From positions 310,001 to 374,000 of the forward strand of contig CAVURU010000002.1 of assembly GCA_963744005.1 (NCBI GenBank): a DNA stretch of 64,000 bases, given 5' to 3'. Source of the stretch: Palsa-504 sp963744005. Its GTDB lineage: Bacteria > Actinomycetota > Actinomycetes > Streptosporangiales > Streptosporangiaceae. Every line of letters begins with the position of its first letter. Within the stretch, counting starts at the first letter, position 1. The notes under the pieces were generated by a model. It had not been told where the DNA came from. It saw only the letters and a list, made by a program, of their open reading frames with translations, and ran no database searches. The position numbers were made by a program, and so were the translations under genes. Positions 43,901-51,815 of the stretch are shown in pieces.

Positions 43901-44698
43901 CTGGACACCTCCACGCCGCCGCCCGCTGAGCCGGTCACGCCCAGGCGGCTGGCCGGGCGCATCGAGCTGCGGGACATGTCGTTCAGCTACTCCGGCACCG
44001 ATGCGAACGCGTTGAACGGGATCAGCCTGACCATCGCGCCCGGCGAGACGGTGGCCCTGGTCGGGCAGACGGGGGCGGGCAAGTCCACCCTGGTCAAGCT
44101 GGTGGCCCGGTTCTACGACGTGACCAGCGGGGCGGTCCTGATCGACGGTACCGACGTGCGGGACTTCGACCTGCCCGCCTACCGGCACCAGCTCGGCGTG
44201 GTCCCGCAGGAGTCGTACCTGTTCGCCGGGACGATCCGGGACTCGATCGCGTACGCCCGGCCGGACGCCACCGATGAGGAGATCGTGGCCGCGGCCCGGG
44301 CCACCGGCGCGCACGACATGATCATGGCGCTGCCCGGCGGCTACGGGCACACGGTGGCCGAGCGCGGCCGGAACCTGTCGGCGGGCCAGCGGCAGCTGGT
44401 CGCGCTGGCCCGGGCCCAGCTGGCTGACCCGGCCATCCTGCTGCTGGACGAGGCGACCGCGGCCCTGGACCTGGCCGCCGAGGCGGCGGTCAACTACGCC
44501 ATCAGCGAGCTGACCGCGGCCCGGACCACGATCGTGGTCGCGCACCGGCTGACCACGGCGGCCCGGGCGGACCGGATCGTCGTCCTGGACCAAGGCGGGA
44601 TAACCGAGATCGGCAGCCACGACGAGCTGCTGTCCTTGGACGGCACCTACGCTGCCCTCTGGGACGCCTTCACCGGAGAGTCCGAGCTCGTCGCGTAA
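40997..44698 (+). CDS. Fused ABC exporter: two TMD-NBD halves in one chain
   Basis: 1233-residue ABC exporter in which two transporter halves, normally separate subunits, are joined. First half: six helices (about 30-310), Walker A GASGSGKST, signature LSGGQRQRVALARAL, Walker B VLVLDDATSAID. A linker of about 80 residues follows. Second half: six helices (about 660-920), Walker A GQTGAGKST, signature LSAGQRQLVALA, Walker B ILLLDEATAALD. The first Walker B has Asp where Glu is usual (LDDATS), hinting at one degenerate ATP site, as in heterodimeric exporters. Probably exports a hydrophobic compound. Confidence 0.94.
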   Translation: MRTGGTAGTRVPGQGWLRRLAGYCWHYRRDVIISVGGALLGTVAVAAIPLVQRSIIDNVIVTHHQSIWPLAGLLLVAAAVNFGSIYLRRFYGGRVSLDVQHDLRTDMFGSLSRLDGARQDEIRTGQLVGRSISDLNMVQGLLSMTPITFANMFLFVITAVIMVILSPLLTLVTVAVAPALYVIAMASRRKLFPATWDAQQQSAEVVGLVDEAIGGVRVVKGFGQEAQEQEQLEGASAKLFSSRLRMIRLTARYNPALTAIPSLGMVGVLALGGWLAIRGSITLGTFLAFASYLALMVGPVRMLTYMITLGQQSRASVTRVFDIIDAQPVISDQPDAVELPDDATGIGFEDVRFGYVPSEPVLRGVSFRVEPGETVAVVGASGSGKSTLALLLPRFYDPESGTVRIGDFDVAAVTRDSLRAAIGLVMEDSFLFSDTVRSNIAYGRPDATDEEVLAAARAAQADEFIARLPEGYDTVVGEQGLTLSGGQRQRVALARALITDPRVLVLDDATSAIDPRLEAEIHTALREIMRGRTTLIIAHRRSTLNLADRIVVLDDGQVADIGTHDELTERCPLYRQLITGEDEDGRPLRRPGPVKTVEDVLDGQVQMSARSQAALAQVHGSFDSMPPSPELLAQVAALPPSQDDPQVDVGPARAADRHFTLRRLLRPLAAALAIGLILDGLDALAGLALPALVRNGIDSGVQHHAFGVIALVSLIGLAIVLADWVINHFETMIVGRNGERLLYTLRVKLFAQLQRLGLDFYERELSGRIMTRMTTDVDALSTFLQTGVVTMVSSVLTFFGVLVALLIINLKLSVAVLCIFPVLIAVTVLFRIKASKAYRESRERVAVVNADFAENVAGMRVTQAFRREPVNRDRFGARSRAYWTSRLRAQRYIALYFPFVQTLSTVAGAVVLVIAAGEVNSGALTAGALIAYLLYIDMVFAPVQELSQIFDGYQQAAVGLSRITELLRLDTSTPPPAEPVTPRRLAGRIELRDMSFSYSGTDANALNGISLTIAPGETVALVGQTGAGKSTLVKLVARFYDVTSGAVLIDGTDVRDFDLPAYRHQLGVVPQESYLFAGTIRDSIAYARPDATDEEIVAAARATGAHDMIMALPGGYGHTVAERGRNLSAGQRQLVALARAQLADPAILLLDEATAALDLAAEAAVNYAISELTAARTTIVVAHRLTTAARADRIVVLDQGGITEIGSHDELLSLDGTYAALWDAFTGESELVA

Positions 44699-44708
44699 AT
44701 TATCCCGG

Positions 44709-45797
44709 GTGTACGAGCTCTTGTTCCGGGTGGCGGTGCGGCGGGTGCCGGCGGAGACGGCGCACCGGGCGGGGTTCGCGCTGATCCAGGCGGCCGAGCG
44801 GGCGCGGCTGACCGGGCTGCTGGGACGGCGGCTGGGGCCGCGGGACCCGGTGCTGCGGGTGCGGGCGCTGGGGCTGGACTTTCCCGGGCCGCTGGGGGTG
44901 GCAGCCGGGTTCGACAAGGACGCACGCGCGGTGGCCGGGCTAGGCGCACTGGGGTTCGGCTTCGTGGAAGTCGGCACGGTGACGGCGCAGGCGCAGCCGG
45001 GCAATCCGCGGCCGCGGATGTTCCGGCTGCCCGCCGACCGGGCCATCGTCAACCGGATGGGCTTCAACAACGGCGGGGCGGCTGCGGCGGCCGCGCGGCT
45101 GGCTGGCCGGCAACGGGGCGGGCCGGTGGTCGGGGTCAACATCGGCAAGACCAAGGCGGTGACCGAGGAGGAAGCGGCGGCGGACTATGCGGCCAGCGCG
45201 CGGGCGGTAGCCGGGGTGGCCGACTACGTGGTGGTCAACGTGAGCTCGCCGAACACGCCGGGGCTGCGCGACCTGCAGGCCACGGACCGGCTCCGGCCCG
45301 TGCTGGAGGCAGTGCGCTCGGCCCTCGACGAGACCCAGGCGGACGGGCGGCGGGTGCCGCTGCTGGTGAAGATCGCGCCCGACCTGGCCGCCGGCGACAT
45401 CGACGCGATCGCGGACCTGGCCGTTGAGCTGGGGCTGGACGGGATCATCGCGACCAACACCACCATCGCGCGGGACGGGCTGGCCAGCCCGGCGGCGGAG
45501 GTGGCCAGCGCCGGGGCGGGCGGGCTGTCCGGCCCGCCGCTGCGGGACCGCTCGCTGGCCGTGCTGCGGCGGCTGCATGACCGGGCCGGGGACCGCCTGG
45601 TGCTGATCGCGGCGGGCGGGATCGAGACCCCTGCCGACGCGTGGGAGCGGCTGGCGGCCGGGGCGACGCTGGTGCAGGCCTACACCGGGTTCATCTACGG
45701 CGGCCCGTTGTGGCCGCGGCGCATCCACGCCGGGCTGGCGCGCCGGGCCCGGGCGGCGGGCCTGTCCTCGGTGGCGGAGGCGACCGCCGGTCGGTAG
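44709..45797 (+). CDS. pyrD: Dihydroorotate dehydrogenase, quinone-dependent (class 2)
   Basis: FMN enzyme of pyrimidine synthesis oxidising dihydroorotate to orotate with membrane quinone. Class 2 features: an N-terminal helix for membrane contact, NRMGFNNGG, VGVNIGKTK, catalytic Ser region VVNVSSPNTPGLRDLQ, KIAPDL, ATNTTI, GGLSGPPLRDRSL and YTGFIYGGPLWP. 362 residues is normal. GTG start 10 bp after the ABC exporter stop suggests read-through transcription, although the housekeeping role makes a separate promoter likely. Confidence 0.96.
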   Translation: MYELLFRVAVRRVPAETAHRAGFALIQAAERARLTGLLGRRLGPRDPVLRVRALGLDFPGPLGVAAGFDKDARAVAGLGALGFGFVEVGTVTAQAQPGNPRPRMFRLPADRAIVNRMGFNNGGAAAAAARLAGRQRGGPVVGVNIGKTKAVTEEEAAADYAASARAVAGVADYVVVNVSSPNTPGLRDLQATDRLRPVLEAVRSALDETQADGRRVPLLVKIAPDLAAGDIDAIADLAVELGLDGIIATNTTIARDGLASPAAEVASAGAGGLSGPPLRDRSLAVLRRLHDRAGDRLVLIAAGGIETPADAWERLAAGATLVQAYTGFIYGGPLWPRRIHAGLARRARAAGLSSVAEATAGR

Positions 45798-45817
45798 CTG
45801 GGCGGCTCGGCTGGGGA

Positions 45818-46177
45818 TCAGCTGGCGGGTGCCTCGCCGGCTTCGGGCGCTACGGCGGCCAGCACCTCCTCGCCCTCGGGCGAGGTGACCTCGGGCACCG
45901 GGCGGGACCGTCGCCGGCCGCGCCAGGACAGCCTGGACCAGGTCGAGAAGCCGGACAGGGCCGAGCCGATGCTGCCGATCGAGGCGAACGAGAGCAGGGA
46001 CCCCACCGACGCGGCCGAGCCGATGGACAAGACCGAGCCTGCTGACCCGATGGACAGGATCGAACCGGACGAGCCGATCGACAGGATCGAGCCGGTGGAG
46101 CCGATGGACAGGATCGAACCGGACGAGCCAATCGACAGAAGAGAGCCGGTCTCGTCGGTGTCGCTGCTAAGGGCCAT
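45818..46177 (-). CDS. GSILSIGS-repeat protein
   Basis: 119 residues, no known function. Residues 11-55 are five near-perfect nine-residue repeats, GSILSIGSx, followed by looser SxGSLLSF/SIGSIGSALS units to about residue 80. A basic WRGRRRSRP patch and an acidic tail come after. Alternating Ser/Ile/Leu with Gly every few residues suggests a stacked beta structure (solenoid or amyloid-like). There is no signal peptide. The ATG at 46177 is the sensible start. It converges with pyrD and is divergent from phosphoketolase, sharing the 164 bp region between. Confidence 0.72.
   Translation of the reverse strand: MALSSDTDETGSLLSIGSSGSILSIGSTGSILSIGSSGSILSIGSAGSVLSIGSAASVGSLLSFASIGSIGSALSGFSTWSRLSWRGRRRSRPVPEVTSPEGEEVLAAVAPEAGEAPAS
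46017..46151. repeat. Five 27-bp tandem repeats coding GSILSIGSx
   Basis: Units at 46017, 46044, 46071, 46098 and 46125, each 27 bp. Units 2 and 4 differ by one base, as expected for recent duplication of a two-unit block. The array keeps the reading frame, so it can gain or lose units without breaking the protein. Confidence 0.9.
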
Positions 46178-46341
46178 GAGGACATTGTGCCCGCCCCCAG
46201 ACACAGGGTTACGCCCGGGTGTCGAGGCCGTTAACCCTGCCGCCGGCCCTGTCGGGGCCCGGACCGGGCCCCTAGCCTGGGAAGCACGCAGGGAGCGATG
46301 GGCTGGCAGCAAGGCCCGTTCGGGGAAAAGGGGACGTGCCG

Positions 46342-48717
46342 ATGAGCGTGACGGATCTGGGGTCACCGGCGCTGGCCGCCGAGGAGCTGAATGGACTCGA
46401 CGCCTGGTGGCGGGCGGCGAACTACCTGTCGGTGGGGCAGATCTACCTGCTGGGCAACCCGCTGCTCACCGAGCCGCTGCGGCCGGAGCAGGTCAAGCCG
46501 CGGCTGCTCGGGCACTGGGGCACGACGCCGGGACTGAACCTGATCTACGCGCACCTGAACCGAGTCATCCGCAGCCGGGACCTGAATGTCATCTACGTGT
46601 GCGGGCCGGGGCACGGCGGGCCGGGCATGGTGGCCAACACCTACCTGGAGGGAACCTACTCCGAGCTGTACCCGCACATCACCCAGGACACGGCGGGCCT
46701 GGCCCGGCTGTTCAGGCAGTTCTCGTTCCCGGGCGGGATCCCGTCGCACGCGGCGCCGGAGACGCCCGGGTCGATCCACGAGGGCGGCGAGCTGGGCTAC
46801 TCGCTGGTGCACGCGTACGGGGCGGCGTTCGACAACCCTGACCTGATCGTGGCCTGCGTAGTCGGCGACGGCGAGTCCGAGACCGGGCCGCTGGCCACCA
46901 GCTGGCACTCCAACAAGTTCCTGGACCCGGCCCGGGACGGGGCGGTGCTGCCGATCCTGCACCTGAACGGGTACAAGATCGCCAACCCGACGGTGCCGGC
47001 CAGGATCCCGCACGCCGAGCTGGAAGCGCTGCTGCGCGGCTACGGGTACGCGGTGCACACGGTCGACGGCGACGACCCGGCGCTGGTGCACCAGCAGCTG
47101 GCCGGGACCATGGACGCGGTCATGGACGAGATCCGGGCCATCCAGCGCCGGGCGCGGTCCGAGGGCGACACCTCGCGCCCGGCCTGGCCGGTCATCGTGC
47201 TGCGGACGCCGAAGGGCTGGACGGGGCCCAAGACGGTGGACGGGCTGCCGGTCGAGGGGACGTGGCGGGCCCACCAGGTCCCGCTGGACGCGGCCCGGAC
47301 CAACCCTGAGCACCTGGCCCTGCTCGAGGAGTGGATGCGGTCCTACCGGCCCGCGGAGCTGTTCGACGGGACCGGCGCGCTGGTCCCCGAGCTGGCCCGG
47401 CTAGCCCCGGACGGCGACCGGCGGATGGGGGCCAACCCGCACGCCAACGGCGGCCTGCTGCTGCGCGAGCTGGAGCTGCCCGACTTCACCGGCTACGCGG
47501 TGCAGGTCAGCGAGCCGGGCGCGACGACGGGCGAGGCGACCCGGGTGCTGGGCACGTGGCTGCGGGACGTGATCAAGGCCAACCCGTCGACCTTCCGGCT
47601 GATGGGGCCGGACGAGACGTCATCCAACCGGCTGGACGCGGTGTTCGAGGTGACGAACCGGGCCTTCGACGGGGAGATCATCCCGGGCGACAACCACCTG
47701 GCCCCGGACGGGCGGGTGATGGAGGTGCTGAGCGAGCACCTGTGCCAGGGCTGGCTGGAGGGCTACCTGCTGACCGGCCGGCACGGGCTGTTCAACTGCT
47801 ACGAGGCGTTCATCCACATCGTCGACTCGATGTTCAACCAGCACGCCAAGTGGCTGAAGGTCACCAACGGCATCGGCTGGCGGCGGCCGGTCGCGTCGCT
47901 GAACTACCTGCTGTCCTCGCTGGTGTGGCGGCAGGACCACAACGGGTTCAGTCACCAGGACCCGGGCTTCATCGACCACGTGGTGAACAAGAAGGCCGAG
48001 ATCATCCGGGTCTACCTGCCGCCGGACGCCAACTGCCTGCTGTCGGTGGCCGACCACTGCCTGCGGTCCCGGCAGTACGTCAACGTCATCGTGGCGGGCA
48101 AGCAGCCCAGCCCGCAGTGGCTGAGCATGGACCAGGCCGTCATCCACTGCACCCGCGGAGCCGGGATCTGGGACTGGGCGTCCTCGGACAGCGAGGGCGC
48201 GCCGGACGTGGTGATGGCCTGCTGCGGGGACATCCCGACGGTGGAGACGCTGGCCGCGGTGTCACTGCTGCGCGAGCACCTGCCCCGGCTCAAGGTGCGG
48301 GTGGTGAACGTGGTGGACCTGATGCGGCTGGAACCGGAGAGCGAGCATCCGCACGGGATGTCGGACGCGGAGTTCGACGCGCTTTTCACCACGGACGTTC
48401 CGGTGATCTTCGCCTATCACGGATACCCGTCGCTGATCCACCGGCTGGTCTACCAGCGGCACGGGCACCCGAACTTCCACGTCCGCGGGTACCAGGAGGA
48501 GGGCACGACGACCACGCCGTTCGACATGGTCATGCTGAACGACCTGGACCGCTTCCACCTGGTCATGGACGTCATCGACCGGGTGCCCGGGCTGGCCGCC
48601 ACGGCCGGGCACGTCCGGCAGCTGATGACGGACAAGCGGATCACGTGCCGGGCCTACACCCGCGAGCAGGGCGAGGACGCGCCGGAGATCACGGGCTGGA
48701 GCTGGCCCGGCCGCTGA
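46342..48717 (+). CDS. xfp: Phosphoketolase (Xfp)
   Basis: Thiamine-diphosphate enzyme that splits xylulose 5-phosphate (and often fructose 6-phosphate) with phosphate into acetyl phosphate and a triose/tetrose phosphate. The 791 residues are full length. GHGGPGMVANTYLEG, GEL-GYSLVHAYGAAFDNPDLIVACVVGDGESETGPLATSWHSN (TPP motif, positions about 150-195) and NGYKIANPT are diagnostic, with IDHVVNKKAEIIRVYLPPDANCL further on. The ATG at 46342 has GGGG 8 bp upstream; a GTG at 46336 is possible. Stands alone in its transcription unit. Confidence 0.95.
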   Translation: MSVTDLGSPALAAEELNGLDAWWRAANYLSVGQIYLLGNPLLTEPLRPEQVKPRLLGHWGTTPGLNLIYAHLNRVIRSRDLNVIYVCGPGHGGPGMVANTYLEGTYSELYPHITQDTAGLARLFRQFSFPGGIPSHAAPETPGSIHEGGELGYSLVHAYGAAFDNPDLIVACVVGDGESETGPLATSWHSNKFLDPARDGAVLPILHLNGYKIANPTVPARIPHAELEALLRGYGYAVHTVDGDDPALVHQQLAGTMDAVMDEIRAIQRRARSEGDTSRPAWPVIVLRTPKGWTGPKTVDGLPVEGTWRAHQVPLDAARTNPEHLALLEEWMRSYRPAELFDGTGALVPELARLAPDGDRRMGANPHANGGLLLRELELPDFTGYAVQVSEPGATTGEATRVLGTWLRDVIKANPSTFRLMGPDETSSNRLDAVFEVTNRAFDGEIIPGDNHLAPDGRVMEVLSEHLCQGWLEGYLLTGRHGLFNCYEAFIHIVDSMFNQHAKWLKVTNGIGWRRPVASLNYLLSSLVWRQDHNGFSHQDPGFIDHVVNKKAEIIRVYLPPDANCLLSVADHCLRSRQYVNVIVAGKQPSPQWLSMDQAVIHCTRGAGIWDWASSDSEGAPDVVMACCGDIPTVETLAAVSLLREHLPRLKVRVVNVVDLMRLEPESEHPHGMSDAEFDALFTTDVPVIFAYHGYPSLIHRLVYQRHGHPNFHVRGYQEEGTTTTPFDMVMLNDLDRFHLVMDVIDRVPGLAATAGHVRQLMTDKRITCRAYTREQGEDAPEITGWSWPGR

Positions 48718-48746
48718 GCCCAGGGAGTAATTGCGGACGCACGACA

Positions 48747-48775
48747 GCGGCCCGGGGCTGCTGCCGCCGGGCCGC
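48747..48775. terminator. Bidirectional hairpin terminator after phosphoketolase
   Basis: GCGGCCCGG (48747-48755) pairs with CCGGGCCGC (48767-48775), a 9-bp all-GC stem with an 11-nt loop. It sits between the convergent phosphoketolase and F420-type oxidoreductase genes and can serve both. Confidence 0.75.
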
Positions 48776-48795
48776 GGTCGGTGTGCGCTATCGGG

Positions 48796-49848
48796 CTACA
48801 TGTCGTCGATGAGCTCGCGCAGCTGCTCGACCGTCTTGACCGGGTCGGCGCCGCCGACCGGGTTGATGGACAGGCTGGTGATGCCGGCGTCGCGGTAGAC
48901 GGCCAGCCGCTCCTTGATGTAGGACTTCGGCCCGATCAGCTGGGCCTTCTCCAGCCACTCCTCGGGTACGTGCGCGGCGGCCTCCTCCTTCTTGCCGTCC
49001 AGGTAGAGGTCCTGGATGATCTTGGCCTCGTCGGGGAAGCCGAACGCGATGGCCATGTCGTTGTAGAAGTTCGCGCCGCGCGCGCCCATGCCGCCCACGT
49101 ACAGGGCCAGGTGCGGCCGGTACTGGTCGCGCAGCTTCTCGACCGGCAGGTCGTCGCCGATGGCCACGTTGACGCCCACCTGCGCCTCGAAGGGCAGCCG
49201 GTCGGGCCCGCGGCGGGCCTTGCCGGCCTTCAGCGCCTCGCCCCAGACGTCCTGGACCTTGTCCGGGATCAGGTGGATCGGGATCCAGCCGTCGGCGATC
49301 TCGGCGGCCGTCTCGACCGCCTTGGGCGTGAGCGCGGCCCAGTAGATCGGGATGTCGGGGCGGACCGGGTAGTCCATGACCTTCAGCGCCTTGCCCAGGC
49401 CGGTGCCTTCTCCGGCCGGGACCGGGACGGTGAACGCCTTACCGGAGTACTCGACCTTCTCCCGGCGCCAGACGATCCGGCACACGCCGATGGTGTCGAC
49501 GATGCGGGACAGCGGCTTGACGTACGGCACGCCCCAGAAGCCCTCGATGACCTGCGGGCCGGAGCTGCCCAGCCCGAGGATGAACCGGCCCCCGCTGACC
49601 TGGTCCAGGCTGGCCGCGCTGGTGGCGATGGCGACCGGCGAGCGGGAGAAGACGTTCACGATGCTGGTCATGAGCTGCACGCGCTCGGTCTTGGCCGCGA
49701 CGTAGCCGAGCCGGCTGAACGAGTCGAAGCTCCACGCCTCGCTCGCGCTGACGATGTCGAGGCCGGCCTTCTCCATGTCGACAATTCGCTGCACCTGGGC
49801 CTGGAAGTCCTGCTGACCCCCAAGCCCCAATCCCGCAGCAATCTTCAT
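48796..49848 (-). CDS. F420-dependent LLM-class oxidoreductase
   Basis: 350 residues of the luciferase-like (LLM) TIM-barrel fold, of the branch that uses F420. ASEAWSFDSFSRLGYVAAKTERVQLMTSIVNVFSRSPVAIATSAASLDQVSGGRFILGLGSSGPQVIEG is the classic core (residues 36-104). It likely transfers hydride between F420 and an unknown substrate. The ATG at 49848 is supported by the N-terminal strand MKIAAGLGLGG. It is divergent from an amidase across a 114-bp gap containing an A/T-rich inverted repeat. Confidence 0.88.
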   Translation of the reverse strand: MKIAAGLGLGGQQDFQAQVQRIVDMEKAGLDIVSASEAWSFDSFSRLGYVAAKTERVQLMTSIVNVFSRSPVAIATSAASLDQVSGGRFILGLGSSGPQVIEGFWGVPYVKPLSRIVDTIGVCRIVWRREKVEYSGKAFTVPVPAGEGTGLGKALKVMDYPVRPDIPIYWAALTPKAVETAAEIADGWIPIHLIPDKVQDVWGEALKAGKARRGPDRLPFEAQVGVNVAIGDDLPVEKLRDQYRPHLALYVGGMGARGANFYNDMAIAFGFPDEAKIIQDLYLDGKKEEAAAHVPEEWLEKAQLIGPKSYIKERLAVYRDAGITSLSINPVGGADPVKTVEQLRELIDDM

Positions 49849-49890
49849 CCTCGGACCTGCCCCTCACATCGATGATTTTCGATAACCAGA

Positions 49891-49909
49891 CTTAAGTAAT
49901 CCTGTTAAG
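49891..49909. promoter_or_regulatory. A/T-rich inverted repeat between divergent genes
   Basis: CTTAA (49891-49895) and TTAAG (49905-49909) flank GTAATCCTG in a locally A/T-rich block, unusual in this genome, just upstream of the oxidoreductase gene. ACTTAAGT within it is itself an 8-bp palindrome. It could be an operator or the promoter core for either gene. Confidence 0.3.
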
Positions 49910-49962
49910 GGTGTCAATGTGATGTTGCACCGTCAAGGAGCCTGCGGACCCGAGGGAGCACG

Positions 49963-51357
49963 ATGACCGACGACCAGGTGTGCCTGCGGCCGGCGACCGA
50001 GCTGGCCGGGATGATCCGCCGCCGCGAGCTGTCCAGCCGGGAACTGCTGGAGCTGTGCCTGGCCCGGGTCGACCGGATCAACCCGGCTGTCAACGCGGTC
50101 GTGACCCAGGACCGGGAGGCCGCCTTCGGCGCCGCGGCCCGGGCCGACGAGCAGACCGCGGCGGGCGGGCCGCTCGGGCCGCTGCACGGGCTGCCCATCA
50201 CGATCAAGGACGCCATCGAGGTGGCCGGGATGAGGTCGACCGGCGGCGCGGCCGCGCTCACCGGGCACGTCCCGGCCGCGGACGCCCCGGCGGTCGGCCG
50301 GCTGCGCGCGGCCGGGGCCGTGGTGTTCGGCAAGACCAACGTGCCGCAGTGGTCGGGTGACATCCAGACGTTCAACGCGCTCTTCGGCGTGACCCGGAAC
50401 CCGTGGGACCTGGAGCGCACCTCCGGCGGGTCATCCGGCGGCCCGGCGGTGGCGGTGGCCACCGGGATGTCGAGCTTCGAGCTGGGCACCGACATCGGCG
50501 GGTCGATCCGCATCCCGTCGAGCTACAACGGGGTCTGCGGGCACAAGCCGAGCTACGGGGTGGTGTCGCAGCGGGGCTACCTGGACAGCGTGGGCGGGGG
50601 CACGATCGACGTGGACATCAACGTGTTCGGCCCGATCGCGCGCTCGGTCGGTGACCTGTCGCTGCTGATGGACGTGCTGGCCGGCCCGGATCCGCGGGAG
50701 GCTGCCGGCTGGCGCCTGGCCCTGCCCGCCGCCCGGCACGAGTCGCTGTCCGGCTACCGGATCGGGCTGTGGCTGGATGACCCGGCGTGCGAGGTGGAGT
50801 CATCCGCGGTCGAGCTGATGACGGCCGCGGCGCAGGCCCTGGCCTCGGCCGGGGCTACGGTCGAGAACGCCCGGCCGCCGCTGGACCTGGCCGCCATGCG
50901 GGCTCTGTTCGACCAGCTCGTGGTGCCGGCCATCTCGGTCAGCTTCGACGGCGAGCGCGGCGCGGCCATCGGCGGCCCGCACCGGCTCTGGCTGGAGCGG
51001 TGCCGCGAGCGTGAGGTGGCCCGCCAGGTGTGGGCCGACTGGTTCGGCGAGTACGACATACTGCTCTGCCCGGTGCTGCCCATGCTGCCCTTCCCGCACG
51101 ACCACGAGGGGACGCTGATCAGCAGGTCGGTGACCATCAACGGCCAGCCGCGCGGGCAGCAGGAGACACTGGCCTGGACCGGGCTGATCGGGGTGGCCTA
51201 TCTGCCCTCGACGGTCGTGCCGGTCGGCCGGGTCGGGGGCCTGCCGGTGGGCGTGCAGGTGGTCGGGCCGTACCTCGGGGACCGGACGTCGCTGTTCGTG
51301 GCCCAGGAGCTGACCCGGCTCCTGGGCGGCTACACGCCGCCGCCGCTGGCGGCCTGA
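49963..51357 (+). CDS. Amidase-signature hydrolase
   Basis: 464-residue amidase with the Ser-cisSer-Lys triad: Lys in LPITIKDAIEV, the glycine/serine-rich signature TSGGSSGGPAVAVA, and nucleophile Ser in GTDIGGSIRIPSSYNG. The substrate pocket ends VQVVGPYLGDRTSLFVAQEL. It hydrolyses a C-N amide bond; GatA activity is unlikely as no GatB/GatC lies near. The ATG at 49963 is preceded by GAGGGAG. It shares a divergent promoter with an F420-type oxidoreductase. Confidence 0.92.
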   Translation: MTDDQVCLRPATELAGMIRRRELSSRELLELCLARVDRINPAVNAVVTQDREAAFGAAARADEQTAAGGPLGPLHGLPITIKDAIEVAGMRSTGGAAALTGHVPAADAPAVGRLRAAGAVVFGKTNVPQWSGDIQTFNALFGVTRNPWDLERTSGGSSGGPAVAVATGMSSFELGTDIGGSIRIPSSYNGVCGHKPSYGVVSQRGYLDSVGGGTIDVDINVFGPIARSVGDLSLLMDVLAGPDPREAAGWRLALPAARHESLSGYRIGLWLDDPACEVESSAVELMTAAAQALASAGATVENARPPLDLAAMRALFDQLVVPAISVSFDGERGAAIGGPHRLWLERCREREVARQVWADWFGEYDILLCPVLPMLPFPHDHEGTLISRSVTINGQPRGQQETLAWTGLIGVAYLPSTVVPVGRVGGLPVGVQVVGPYLGDRTSLFVAQELTRLLGGYTPPPLAA

Positions 51358-51626
51358 ACCGCGCCGGTGGCGGTGGAGGAGGAGGAGGAGTCGAAGACGA
51401 TGCCGTCGACCTCGCCGGGATCGACGCCCGCGTCCTCGACGGCCCGCCGGATGGCCAGGATGGCCCACGCGCCGATCGCCTTCTGCGGGTCGCCGTCCCA
51501 GCGCCGCAAGGTCGGGGAGTGACCCACGCCGACCGCGGCGACCTGGCCCCGGTAGGGCCATACGCCGAGGCCGTCGGAGATCCGGTACAACGCGTCAGCG
51601 TTCGGGTACACGGTCGGGGCCGTCAT
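51330..51626 (-). pseudogene. N-terminal remnant of a thiolase-family gene
   Basis: 98 residues. LYRISDGLGVWPYRGQVAAVGVGHSPTLRRWDG and QKAIGAWAILAIRRAVEDAGVDPGEVDGIVFDS resemble the first 85 residues of thiolase/acetyl-CoA acetyltransferase-like proteins (often 380-400 residues). After a run of Ser from a CTC repeat (51375-51390) the sequence runs into the antisense of the amidase 3' end and stops. The catalytic Cys and His regions are missing. This is a truncated leftover, overlapping the amidase by 28 bp. Confidence 0.65.
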
Positions 51627-51815
51627 GCGTATCGTCCTTCCGCGGAGGCATGAGGGGGTCTCGCGTCAACGGGGAGCGCCGCCAGCGGCATGGTCATCCC
51701 TTCATCGCGCATGGCCCGGTGATCGGTTAATGAAGGGTGTCTCTCCCACCAGTACACCCGGGCCGGTGATCAGACAACCTTCCGGCCCGGGCGGCGGGTC
51801 CGGCCGACTTTCCCA

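Noticed and set aside
46017..46151. 27-bp repeats of near-CRISPR repeat length.
   Set aside because: No unique spacers between units and they code for the GSILSIGS protein in frame.
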